A stretch of 36,550 nt of DNA from Bacteroidales bacterium. GTDB lineage: Bacteria; Bacteroidota; Bacteroidia; Bacteroidales; UBA10428. Shown piece after piece: positions 15,412 to 24,250 of this stretch. The position numbers and the translations under genes are program-made. The notes beneath the pieces were generated by a model. It did not search any database. It saw only the letters and a list, made by a program, of their open reading frames with translations, and had not been told where the DNA came from. The stretch is taken from the NCBI GenBank assembly GCA_016935435.1, contig JAFGQZ010000037.1:1-36550 (forward strand), given 5' to 3'. How positions within the stretch are numbered: the first letter of the stretch is position 1; each line of letters opens with the position of its first letter.

Positions 15412-18400
15412 ATGACAATAAAAACCCATTCTCGCCGGCTGTTAACATTGTTTTCAACACTAGCTATTGGCTTAACCCTTAAAGCCCAGGTAGGCCAGGT
15501 ACTTTGGCAGGATAATTTCAACACTCTCGACACTACATTATGGAATGCCATAACAGGCAATGGTTGCGAACAGCCTACAGGCTGTGGATGGGGAAACCAG
15601 GAACTCGAATATTATAGCGAGAATAATGTTACTGTTGAGGAAATCCCCGGCGAGCCCGGCAATTTTGCATTAGTACTGGAAGCCAAACGCGAAACCATAG
15701 GCAGCAACCAGTTTACATCGGGGAAAATTACTTCCGAAAATAAAATAGCTGTGCGATATGGGGCAATAGAAGTACGAATGATGGCACCAAAAGTGGAAAC
15801 TGGTTTATGGCCTGCCTTGTGGCTTCTTGGAACAAACATGCCATCGGCAGGATGGCCTGCCTGTGGTGAAATTGATATGGTAGAAATGGGCCATAAAGCT
15901 TCTGAAAGGGTAAAACAAGGCTTTCCGGCAACATCGGCCAATAATTACCTTGGTGCAAACCTTATCTGGCATTCCCCTCTGGCATGCAGCAACGAAAACC
16001 CAACATGCGCTGCAAGTATTGCCAACGATGCCTACTATAACCAGCCTTATGTTTCAACAACTTCTTTCGAAAACCGTTTTTTTATATACAGGCTTTACTG
16101 GGACGATAAAAGCATACGGTTTACGGTTGAAGACAACAATTTCGAATACGATTTATACACGAATGCATTCCCAATCGGCTCAAATGAACAAGCTTTTACA
16201 AAACCTTTTTATTTACTGGTGAACCTTGCCGTTGGGGGCAATTTTACCGATGCAGCCACCCCTGCACTGGTAACTGCACCGCTACCGGCAAAATTATATG
16301 TCGATTATATCAGAATACGAAAATGGAATGGCAAAGGCGAGGTAATTACTGCTGAGGATATTATTGCCAACGCCGGTGCCGATCAGAAAGTAAGTTCCGG
16401 CGCACCGGTCAGGCTTAATGCATCGGGCAGCTATGGAAATATTCTCAGTTATAGCTGGTCGGTCAACGGAGTGCAGCTTGCCACCGGCGATACTGCTACT
16501 ATAAACCTCACCGATGGCAGCCACATTATAACTTTAACTGTAAGGGATGGTTTTGGCAATACGTCAACCGACAAAATAGTCGTTCAGGTAGGTGAAAACC
16601 TGGTTGGTGAAGTAATCTGGGAAGAAAACTTCGATACCCTCGACACAACAATTTGGAATACTGTAAACGGCAATGGTTGCGAGGGTGAAAGCGGCTGTGG
16701 CTTCGGAAACCAGGAACTTCAATTTTACAGTACTTCAAACTTGTCGATCGAACCTATTGCAGGCGAAGATGGCAACAAATCCCTTGTTATTGAGGCCAGG
16801 CGCGAAACTAACGGAAGCAATGAGTTTACCTCTGGCAAAGTTACAACCGAGAATAAACTTGCCATAAAATATGGTGTAGTTGAAGTAAGAATGAAAACCC
16901 CCGATGTGGAAACCGGACTTTGGCCAGCTGCATGGCTTCTGGGCTCAAACCACAATAAGGCAGGCTGGCCATACTGTGGCGAGATAGATATGATGGAAAT
17001 GGGGCATAAAGCCTCGGAAAGGGAGCGACAAGGTTACCCTGGTACATCGGCCAACAATTACACCGGTGCCAACCTAATCTGGCATTCGCCCGATGCCTGT
17101 TCTGCCGAAAACCCTACATGTGCCGCCAGTATTGCTTACGATACCTATTACAACCAGCCATATACACCCACGAATAAACTAAGCAATAGATATATAGTTT
17201 ACAGGCTTTACTGGGACGAAAACAATATCAGGTTGACGGTTGTTGACAACAACACCGAGCACGATTTATACACAAACCCCTTTCCGATTGGGAATGGACA
17301 ATCGGCTTTCCGGCAACCTTTTTACCTGCTGCTAAACCTTGCAGTGGGCGGCAATTTTACCGACGCGGCGACCCCCACACAGGTTACTGCTGCACTGCCG
17401 GCCAAAATGTACATCGACTATATCAAGGTAAGAAAATGGAAAGGAAAAGGCGAAGTTTCTTATAACGGTGGAAAGGCACTGGCCAATGCCGGGGCCGACA
17501 TGCATTTGACCGATACCGATAAAAACGGGGTTGAAGCTGTAACCCTTGATGCTTCAGGCAGCTATGGCAACATTGTTAGTTATGTATGGTCGGAAGGCGG
17601 AGTACAACTGGCAACCGGCAAAAACCCCACCATAAATTTACCGAATGGCAGCCATTATTTACTGTTAACGGTTACCGACAGTAGCGGTAACACATCGAAC
17701 GACGAAGTTTTTATCGATATCAGGGAAATTATCTGGGAAGATCATTTCGATAATTTTAATACTGCTATTTGGAACTATGAAACAGGCGACGGTTGTTCGT
17801 CAGGCGCCGGTTGCGGTTGGGGCAACCAGGAACTTCAGTATTACCAGCAAAACAATATTGCCATAGAACCTGTTACAGGCGAAGCCGGTAACCAAGCCCT
17901 GGTAATTGAAGCAAGGCACGAACAGGCCGGAAACAGCCAATTTACTTCGGGCAAAGTTACAACCGAAAATAAATTGTCGCTAAGGTACGGACTATTGGAA
18001 GTTCGTATGAAAACCCCCGATGTGGAAACCGGACTTTGGCCTGCAGCCTGGCTGTTGGGTGCAAACCATGCTGTGGCAGGTTGGCCCCAGTGTGGCGAAA
18101 TCGATTTGATGGAAATGGGCCAATCGTCGGCAGAAAGAAGCCGACAAGGGCACCCGGGGGTATCGCCCAATAATTATACAGCCTCAAACTTTATCTGGTA
18201 TTCGCCCGATGCCTGTTCTGCCGAAAACCTTACATGTGCTGCCAGTATTGCCTACGACACCTATTATAACAAACCTTATGTGCCCACAACCGGTTTGAAT
18301 AACCGTTTTGTAAAATATCGCCTTTACTGGAACGAAACCAGCATACGGTTCACTATAGAGGATGAAGGAATAGAAAACGACCTCTATACAGGCCCTTTCC

Positions 18401-21048
18401 CGGTTACTGCTTCATCGGCAGCACTTAAAGAGCCTTTTTATATGCTTTTGAACCTGGCTGTTGGCGGCAACTTTACCGATGCTGCCACACCTGCACAGGT
18501 TACTGCCCCGCTTCCCGGAAAAATGCTGGTCGATTATGTAAGGCTGATGAAATGGTCGGGCAAGGGCGAAGTAGCTCTTGGAAACGGACTTATGGCCAAC
18601 GCCGGCACCGATATTATCATTCTCGATAAAGATAAAAATGGCTCAGAAACTTTAATACTGGACGGTTCTGAAAGTTCCGATTTTAATGGCACAATTACTG
18701 GTTATTCCTGGAGCCGGAACAATGTTGTTGTTGCTACAGGCGTCATGCCCGAAATACTTCTGCCCCGTGGGGTGCATACTATTGAATTAACTGTTGCCGA
18801 TAACGATGGGAATTCGGCAACCGACATTGTTATTGTTACTGTTTCCAGCGGAGGGGCATCGCCTGTTGCTGTTGCCGGTGCCGACACTACCCTTTTCGAC
18901 GACGACGGCGACGACCTGGTAACTTTCTCACCTGACGCTTCGAAAAGTTACGATCCGAACAACTCTCCTCTCACATTTTCGTGGCTGGCAAACGGACAAG
19001 AAATTGCTATAGGCATTGCCCCGGAACTAACACTAAAAACTGGCAGGCATATAATAACACTTGTAGTAATAAACGAAGACTCTCTATCGGCTTCCGATGA
19101 AATTATTGTAACGGTAACCGATCCCGACAATCTGCCGCCTGTTGCCAGCGCAGGCACCGATCAATGGATTGACGACGACGATGGGGACGACATAGCCATT
19201 CTTATACTCGATGCCTCTGGCAGCTCCGATGCCGATGGCTATATTGAAAATTACTCCTGGCTCGTAAACAATGAGGAAATTGCAACCGGAATTTCACCAA
19301 CAATAAACCTGTCAACCGGCAAATATACTATTATGCTCACTGTAACCGACGACGATGGCATTTCGGCCACCGACAGCCTGACTGTTGTTGTTCACGATCC
19401 GGATAACCTGGCACCAATGGCCAATGCAGGAAACGACACCCTTATTATTGACAATGACAGGGACGACGTTCAACTAATAACATTGGACGCATCGCTAAGT
19501 TCCGATTCTGATGGTGAAATCGTTTCATTTTCCTGGAGCTACGATGGAATGTTAATTGCTTCGGGGAATGCAGCAGAAGCTATTCTGCCTGTTGGTTTGC
19601 ACACCATTATATTAACGGTTACAGACAATGATGGTGAAACTGGTTCCGATACTGTGCTTGTAAAAATTGCCCAATTACCAATTGCAAAAGCCGATAACGA
19701 CACACTGGTATTCGATACAGATGGAGACAACTCTGAAATTGTTGAATTGAATGGTTCAGGAAGCTCCGATCCGTATGGCCAACTCGTTTTGTATGAATGG
19801 TTTGAAAATAATGTGGTTATAGCAACAGGGGCAACAGCTACTGTTAGTTTTAGCAGGGGTACACATAGTATTATGCTGATAGTAACCGACAACGATGGGT
19901 TTACAGCTTCGGACAGCCTTACAATTATTGTTGCAAACCCCGACAATAAACTCCCAAATGCCCATGCTGGCAGCGATATTGAAATAACCGACCTCGACAA
20001 TAACGGCTCTGAACCTGTTTCGCTCGATGGGTCTGGCAGCTCCGATCCCGATGGGTACATTTATAGCTATAGATGGTATCTAAACGGACAATTGGTTGCC
20101 GATTCGGATTTTGCTGAAGTAGTTTTGCCAGTTGGCACCTACCATGTTATTCTGGAAGTTACCGATAACGAAGGGGCAAAATCGGCCGATACACTGGCTG
20201 TGGCTATTAAGCGTGGCGCTTGCAGTTTCGATGCCTGCACAAACGATTATACGGCAAAGGTGGTATCGGGCGCCGAAAGAACAACAATCAAGTTTATTCC
20301 TGCAAAAATTGGCACCGGCGACCAGCTTTGTTTGTTGTATTACGGCACAAACCCGGTTCAGGCATTTCCGGCCAATATTGCAATTCCCTATGAACCTTTT
20401 CAACTACAAAATGTTAACCCCGGCCAAACAGTGTATTTTTATTTTACTTACAATTTAAGCAGCGGTGGCGAGCAAAATACTTCAGCCTGTAAGCACAGCT
20501 TTACAGTTGGCGACTGCTATGAAGGCAATTTACCGCCTGTTGCAAATGCTGGTGCAGATTTAACAATTGGCGTGCCAGCAGGAAGTTCGTCGGCCTTAAT
20601 TGAACTTAATGCCAAAGAAAGTTTCGACCCCGATGGAACAATAACTTCTTATGTATGGGCAAAAGGTACGCAACAAATTGCAGAGGGCGACAATGCCTCG
20701 GTAAGCCTGCCATTAGGAAGCCATACCATTTACCTGATTGTTACAGACAACCAGGGCGATGCCTCGCGCGACAAGCTTGTTGTTACCGTTGAAGAAGGCT
20801 CTGGTTTATCAGATTTTGTATTGTCTAATGAAGTAATCCTCTACCCTGTTCCGGTTACACATACGTTAAGCATTGTTAGCAATATCGGAAAAGTAGGGAA
20901 AGTTCAACTTTTGAATTCTTTCGGCACGACAATACTGGAGAAAACCAGCAGCAACCAGATTGATATGAGTGAAATTCCCGAAGGGATATATATTTTGTTG
21001 CTAAACATCGACGGAAAACAAATATTCAGGCGTATAGTTAAAATATAG
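15412..21048 (+). CDS. Secreted triple-GH16 laminarinase with nine PKD domains, CBM56-like module and T9SS tail
   Basis: An 1878-aa extracellular endo-beta-1,3-glucanase. After a signal peptide (about 1-26) come three GH16 modules at about 29-310, 401-681 and 773-1053. Each has an intact bacterial laminarinase motif E-I-D-x-x-E-M: Glu153/Asp155/Glu158, Glu524/Asp526/Glu529 and Glu896/Asp898/Glu901. A PKD domain follows each module, and six consecutive PKD domains fill about 1057-1600. Residues 1603-1703, with five cysteines and VYFYFTYNLSSGG, resemble the beta-1,3-glucan-binding CBM56. A ninth PKD and a T9SS sorting domain (VLYPVP-like start, PEGIYILLL, final RRIVKI) end the protein. Seven PKD domains carry Asp-rich loops likely to bind calcium. 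Modules 2 and 3 share long identical DNA stretches, a sign of recent duplication. Its product oligosaccharides would feed the operon at 2.8-11.7 kb. Confidence 0.93.
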   Translation: MTIKTHSRRLLTLFSTLAIGLTLKAQVGQVLWQDNFNTLDTTLWNAITGNGCEQPTGCGWGNQELEYYSENNVTVEEIPGEPGNFALVLEAKRETIGSNQFTSGKITSENKIAVRYGAIEVRMMAPKVETGLWPALWLLGTNMPSAGWPACGEIDMVEMGHKASERVKQGFPATSANNYLGANLIWHSPLACSNENPTCAASIANDAYYNQPYVSTTSFENRFFIYRLYWDDKSIRFTVEDNNFEYDLYTNAFPIGSNEQAFTKPFYLLVNLAVGGNFTDAATPALVTAPLPAKLYVDYIRIRKWNGKGEVITAEDIIANAGADQKVSSGAPVRLNASGSYGNILSYSWSVNGVQLATGDTATINLTDGSHIITLTVRDGFGNTSTDKIVVQVGENLVGEVIWEENFDTLDTTIWNTVNGNGCEGESGCGFGNQELQFYSTSNLSIEPIAGEDGNKSLVIEARRETNGSNEFTSGKVTTENKLAIKYGVVEVRMKTPDVETGLWPAAWLLGSNHNKAGWPYCGEIDMMEMGHKASERERQGYPGTSANNYTGANLIWHSPDACSAENPTCAASIAYDTYYNQPYTPTNKLSNRYIVYRLYWDENNIRLTVVDNNTEHDLYTNPFPIGNGQSAFRQPFYLLLNLAVGGNFTDAATPTQVTAALPAKMYIDYIKVRKWKGKGEVSYNGGKALANAGADMHLTDTDKNGVEAVTLDASGSYGNIVSYVWSEGGVQLATGKNPTINLPNGSHYLLLTVTDSSGNTSNDEVFIDIREIIWEDHFDNFNTAIWNYETGDGCSSGAGCGWGNQELQYYQQNNIAIEPVTGEAGNQALVIEARHEQAGNSQFTSGKVTTENKLSLRYGLLEVRMKTPDVETGLWPAAWLLGANHAVAGWPQCGEIDLMEMGQSSAERSRQGHPGVSPNNYTASNFIWYSPDACSAENLTCAASIAYDTYYNKPYVPTTGLNNRFVKYRLYWNETSIRFTIEDEGIENDLYTGPFPVTASSAALKEPFYMLLNLAVGGNFTDAATPAQVTAPLPGKMLVDYVRLMKWSGKGEVALGNGLMANAGTDIIILDKDKNGSETLILDGSESSDFNGTITGYSWSRNNVVVATGVMPEILLPRGVHTIELTVADNDGNSATDIVIVTVSSGGASPVAVAGADTTLFDDDGDDLVTFSPDASKSYDPNNSPLTFSWLANGQEIAIGIAPELTLKTGRHIITLVVINEDSLSASDEIIVTVTDPDNLPPVASAGTDQWIDDDDGDDIAILILDASGSSDADGYIENYSWLVNNEEIATGISPTINLSTGKYTIMLTVTDDDGISATDSLTVVVHDPDNLAPMANAGNDTLIIDNDRDDVQLITLDASLSSDSDGEIVSFSWSYDGMLIASGNAAEAILPVGLHTIILTVTDNDGETGSDTVLVKIAQLPIAKADNDTLVFDTDGDNSEIVELNGSGSSDPYGQLVLYEWFENNVVIATGATATVSFSRGTHSIMLIVTDNDGFTASDSLTIIVANPDNKLPNAHAGSDIEITDLDNNGSEPVSLDGSGSSDPDGYIYSYRWYLNGQLVADSDFAEVVLPVGTYHVILEVTDNEGAKSADTLAVAIKRGACSFDACTNDYTAKVVSGAERTTIKFIPAKIGTGDQLCLLYYGTNPVQAFPANIAIPYEPFQLQNVNPGQTVYFYFTYNLSSGGEQNTSACKHSFTVGDCYEGNLPPVANAGADLTIGVPAGSSSALIELNAKESFDPDGTITSYVWAKGTQQIAEGDNASVSLPLGSHTIYLIVTDNQGDASRDKLVVTVEEGSGLSDFVLSNEVILYPVPVTHTLSIVSNIGKVGKVQLLNSFGTTILEKTSSNQIDMSEIPEGIYILLLNIDGKQIFRRIVKI

Positions 21049-21076
21049 GGCTGTACCAGGCCAATAAGCTTGTATT

Positions 21077-21118
21077 AATCCTGTCGGGTTATTAAGAACC
21101 CGGCAGGATTTCTTTTTT
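21077..21118 (+). terminator. Intrinsic terminator of the triple-GH16 gene
   Basis: AATCCTGTCGGGTT (21077-21090) pairs with AACCCGGCAGGATT (21097-21110), 14 bp with one G-T pair and a 6-nt loop, followed by TCTTTTTT. Confidence 0.9.
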
Positions 21119-21156
21119 GTTGCGGTATTGGAATTTGAAAAAAAAATAGAAAAATA

Positions 21157-21187
21157 TTTGTTTTTATAAAATACCTCCCTACATTTG
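21157..21187 (+). promoter_or_regulatory. Promoter of the ABC/GntR operon
   Basis: TTTG (21157-21160), a 19-bp spacer and TACATTTG (21180-21187) match the Bacteroidota -33/-7 consensus exactly. The predicted start falls within the inverted repeat that follows directly. Confidence 0.75.
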
Positions 21188-21213
21188 TAGTGTATTAGTT
21201 TTGTAGTACACTA
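21188..21213. promoter_or_regulatory. Predicted operator of the YtrA-type GntR repressor
   Basis: TAGTGTATTA (21188-21197) and TAGTACACTA (21204-21213) form an inverted repeat with nine of ten matching positions and a 6-bp centre. It abuts the -7 box and covers the likely transcription start, where a bound repressor would block initiation. The GntR gene in the same operon is the obvious candidate for binding, giving autoregulation (inference). Confidence 0.75.
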
Positions 21214-21226
21214 AATCTTTAAATAT

Positions 21227-22063
21227 ATGATTAACCTCGAAAATTTAGTATTTGGCTATTCAAGGCATTACAGGTTGTTCGACAACCTCAGCCTGCAACT
21301 GGGTGCCGGCAATATTTATGGTTTGCTTGGCAAAAACGGGACTGGAAAAACCACACTGATAAAACTGATGTCGGGCTTATTGTACCCTCAGGGCGGAACA
21401 TGCAGCTTGTTCGGGAACAATGCTTCAAAACGCTATCCGACAGATTTATCGGACTTGTTTATAGTTCCGGAAGAGTTTGCGTTGCCTTCTGTTAAAATGG
21501 ACGAATTTGTGAAAATGAATTCACCTTTCTACCCAAAGTTTAGCGAAACGGGTTTCAGGGCTTACCTCTCCGATTTTGAAGTTGAGGGGAATAAAAAACT
21601 GCATACCCTCTCTTTCGGGCAGAAAAAGAAATTTCTGCTTTCATTTGCACTTGCCACAAACACTAAACTGTTATTGCTCGATGAACCAACCAATGGCTTG
21701 GATATTCCATCGAAAAGCCAGTTTCGTAAAACAGTTGCCCGTTCGCTCACCGATGAGAAAAGTATTTTAATATCGACACACCAGGCAAGGGATCTCGAAA
21801 GTTTAATCGACAACATAATAATACTCGACAATGGCAAGATTCTGTTTAACCAACCTGGAAGCATGGCAACACAAAAGCTTTTCTTTGGAAAAACAAAGCA
21901 TCTCGACAATTCTGCCCAAATTTTATACAAAGAAGAAACCCTGGGAGGCTATAAATTTGTGATGCCAGCCACCGGACAAGAAGAATCGGTACTCGATCTT
22001 GAACTGTTTTTTAATGCAATAGTGGGCAATCCGGGTGCAATTGCCCCATATTTTAATAATTAG
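21227..22063 (+). CDS. ABC transporter ATP-binding protein (YtrB-like)
   Basis: A 278-aa ATPase of an exporter-type ABC system. Walker A is GKNGTGKTT (Lys41), the signature is the variant LSFGQ (128-132), Walker B is LLLLDEPTNGLD (Asp152, Glu153) and the switch His lies in ISTHQ. The C-terminal 60 residues are unlike import ATPases and fit the CcmA/YtrB-type group. It is the first gene behind the operator and is followed by a permease and a GntR-YtrA regulator, the usual set for systems responding to cell-envelope stress or antibiotics. The substrate is unknown. Confidence 0.9.
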   Translation: MINLENLVFGYSRHYRLFDNLSLQLGAGNIYGLLGKNGTGKTTLIKLMSGLLYPQGGTCSLFGNNASKRYPTDLSDLFIVPEEFALPSVKMDEFVKMNSPFYPKFSETGFRAYLSDFEVEGNKKLHTLSFGQKKKFLLSFALATNTKLLLLDEPTNGLDIPSKSQFRKTVARSLTDEKSILISTHQARDLESLIDNIIILDNGKILFNQPGSMATQKLFFGKTKHLDNSAQILYKEETLGGYKFVMPATGQEESVLDLELFFNAIVGNPGAIAPYFNN

Positions 22064-22086
22064 TAGAACCTCAAATTACGTAAACA

Positions 22087-22851
22087 ATGGAACAAAACAA
22101 TATATTCAACCTGAAACGATTTCAGTTTTTCTTTAAAAGGCACCTGCTCTTAAACTACAAAGCACTGTTAACTGCTTTTGCGGCTATTTCGGGCGCCCTG
22201 ATAGTTATTGCTGTGCTTACCTCAATTGGCAGTAAAGCAATTCATAAAGAATCGTTTGTTGTACTCAGCTATGTCGCTTTATTTCTGGGTGGCGCAATTA
22301 TAACAAGTCTGTCTTTCTCCGAATTGCACAAACCCGAAAAGTCAATACATTATCTTACATTGCCTGCATCGGGTTTCGAAAAAGTATTAAGTACCTGGCT
22401 GCATACTTCGGTAATATTTCTCATTGTATCGGTAGGCTTTTTTTATTTAAGCTGGTACCTTGCATCGGGGTTGGCTTTTGTTATTACCGGCTCGCCTCTG
22501 GCAACACTAAACCTTTTCAGTGCAGGGTTATGGAAAATAATTGGGGTTTACTTTATTGTTCATCCGTATTTTTTCCTGGGGGCCGTATATTTCAAGGGAT
22601 ATAACTTTTTGAAAACACTTTTGGCCTTATTTTTATTGGCAGTGTTTCAATCAATGGTTCAATCGGTGTTAAGCCTAATTTTGTTTGGTCAACAATTTTT
22701 TAATTCTATGAATGCCATGGGGCCATCGTTTACCGGCACAGATTTTCTGGAAAACACCCTTCTGCCAATTTTAAAAATATTAGGTTTTTATATTATTCCG
22801 GTGTTCTTACTCATTGTTAGCTATATAAGGTTTAACGAAAGGGAGGTTTAA
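22087..22851 (+). CDS. ABC transporter permease
   Basis: A 254-aa integral membrane protein with about six hydrophobic segments, starting after an amphipathic N-terminus (LKRFQFFFKRHLLLNYK). It has no recognisable catalytic motif. A gap of 23 bp from the ATPase gene and only 1 bp to the regulator gene shows cotranscription. It presumably forms the channel with the ATPase; the cargo is unknown. Confidence 0.82.
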   Translation: MEQNNIFNLKRFQFFFKRHLLLNYKALLTAFAAISGALIVIAVLTSIGSKAIHKESFVVLSYVALFLGGAIITSLSFSELHKPEKSIHYLTLPASGFEKVLSTWLHTSVIFLIVSVGFFYLSWYLASGLAFVITGSPLATLNLFSAGLWKIIGVYFIVHPYFFLGAVYFKGYNFLKTLLALFLLAVFQSMVQSVLSLILFGQQFFNSMNAMGPSFTGTDFLENTLLPILKILGFYIIPVFLLIVSYIRFNEREV

Positions 22852-22852
22852 T

Positions 22853-23209
22853 ATGGATTTTAGTGGTTCAAATGCTATTTACTTGCAAATAGCCGATTAT
22901 ATCTGCGAAAGTATTTTGCAGAAGAAATGGAAAGAAGACGACCGTATCCCATCGGTAAGGGAAATGGCAGTAAGTATGGAGGTTAACCCCAATACAGTAA
23001 TCCGAACTTTCAATTATTTACAGGAAAAAGGAATAGTGTATAATAAAAGGGGCATGGGGTATTATATTAGCGAAAATGGCTACAAGCTCACACTCGAATT
23101 AAAAAAACAAGGTTTCTTACAGGAAGAAATGCCCCGGATTGTAAAGATTATGAAGCTTACCGGCATAACCATAGCCGATATTGAAAAATATTATAACCAA
23201 ACAACATAG
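22853..23209 (+). CDS. GntR family regulator, YtrA subfamily
   Basis: A short 118-aa GntR protein: an N-terminal winged helix (about 8-75) with IPSVREMAVSMEVNPNTV as recognition region and GIVYNKRGMGYYI as the wing, then a tail of about 40 residues for dimerisation. There is no large effector domain, as expected for YtrA types. The start follows the permease stop by one base. It is likely the repressor of its own operon through the inverted repeat at 21188-21213. Confidence 0.92.
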   Translation: MDFSGSNAIYLQIADYICESILQKKWKEDDRIPSVREMAVSMEVNPNTVIRTFNYLQEKGIVYNKRGMGYYISENGYKLTLELKKQGFLQEEMPRIVKIMKLTGITIADIEKYYNQTT

Positions 23210-23223
23210 AAAAAATAAAAATT

Positions 23224-23973
23224 ATGAAAACAAGTAACAAAATGCTCCTCGGAGCGCTCCTAATACTTCTGTCAGGCACAGTGATTGTAATAATAAGAAT
23301 AAGGCAATACGTAGTTACCGATACTTTGACCCTATCAGGTGTAACTACAGAAAAAACAGTAAACATTTCGGTACTTGATAACTTAACTATTTCCGGCGCC
23401 CTTGATATTAAAGTTGTAACCAGCAATAAAAACAGCCTTTTGCTTTCAGGCGACAGCACCTTGCTGGGAAATGTTAAAGTTGAAGATAAAAATAATGGCC
23501 TTGCAATAAAACTGAACGGACTGAAAAACAATAACCATAATGTAACAGGGACAATATATACAACAAGCCTGCAGCCCGAACGAATTGAATTAAGTTCCGG
23601 CGCATTTTTAAGTACTTCCGATACCCTGAAACCGGATAAACTTAATTTGGTTCTTTATTCCGGGTCACAGGCAAATGTTTTTGTTAAATGTAAAACCCTG
23701 AATTGCGAAGCTTTTGCCGGGGCCAGGGCAGAATTGTCGGGCGGGGCTTCAGATTTTACGACAAAGGCTTTTGCCGGTGCCAATATCGATGCTGTAAACC
23801 TCTTAACAGAAAATACCATTGCAGAAGCATCGGCAGGTGCACATATAACTGTAAATGTTACCGGCAGCCTAGATGCAAACTGCTCGGCTTCCGGTTCTGT
23901 AAGGTATAGCGGCTCCCCCGAAATGAAAAACATTTCTGTTGGTTCAGGCGGGAACCTCTCGAAAATCGAATAA
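23224..23973 (+). CDS. DUF2807 (head GIN domain) envelope protein
   Basis: A 249-aa protein with one N-terminal hydrophobic segment (about residues 7-27), acting as signal or anchor, and a beta-solenoid-like DUF2807 domain. Typical features are LDNLTISGALDIKVV near residue 50 and rows of short Ala/Gly/Ser-rich strands such as FAGARAELSGGASDF and ASAGAHITVNVTG. Such proteins are predicted adhesin-like or envelope proteins of unknown function in Bacteroidota. The 14-bp gap to the regulator gene puts it in the YtrA operon, so it may respond to the same envelope signal. A hairpin follows it. Confidence 0.85.
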   Translation: MKTSNKMLLGALLILLSGTVIVIIRIRQYVVTDTLTLSGVTTEKTVNISVLDNLTISGALDIKVVTSNKNSLLLSGDSTLLGNVKVEDKNNGLAIKLNGLKNNNHNVTGTIYTTSLQPERIELSSGAFLSTSDTLKPDKLNLVLYSGSQANVFVKCKTLNCEAFAGARAELSGGASDFTTKAFAGANIDAVNLLTENTIAEASAGAHITVNVTGSLDANCSASGSVRYSGSPEMKNISVGSGGNLSKIE

Positions 23974-24021
23974 ACCAGTCTTTCATATCGGAACCACACA
24001 TACAATTAATTGTTATGTTGA

Positions 24022-24068
24022 ATGGAACATGAAGCAGGTTGAAAATGCCTGCCATGTTCCATATTTTC
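24022..24068 (+). terminator. Likely terminator of the ABC/GntR/DUF2807 operon
   Basis: ATGGAACATG (24022-24031) pairs with CATGTTCCAT (24053-24062); after a 2-nt bulge GCAGG (24034-24038) pairs with CCTGC (24048-24052). The following ATATTTT is a weak T-run. Confidence 0.6.
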
Positions 24069-24183
24069 CATTACAGACGGTCTTTTTCAATCGAAATGAG
24101 TCTTTCTTTGAAACCGATATAGATTTCATTTCGGCCTACAGGTAAAAAAAAGTACAAATACAACAGAAAAAAAACAAACTATT

Positions 24184-24216
24184 TATTTTTGTCAATTAAC
24201 AGTATTCTTATTTTTG
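24184..24216 (+). promoter_or_regulatory. Tandem -7-like boxes upstream of yebC
   Basis: TATTTTTG occurs at 24184-24191 and 24209-24216, each a full match to TAnnTTTG and each within a copy of TTATTTTTGTC. The TTTG of the first copy lies 17 bp before the second box and could serve as its -33 element. The second box is 34 bp from the ATG. Confidence 0.45.
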
Positions 24217-24250
24217 TCGGCTGATAATATCGAACAAAAAATTCTAAAAT

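Noticed and set aside
15263..15460. 65-codon minus-strand frame over the LUD terminator and the start of the GH16 gene
   Set aside because: It crosses a terminator and the promoter and start of a clear gene and has no recognisable content.
15412..21048. PKD and GH16 repeats as a sign of mis-assembly or a mobile element
   Set aside because: The frame is open throughout, module sequences differ enough to be distinct copies, and no transposase or terminal repeats are present.
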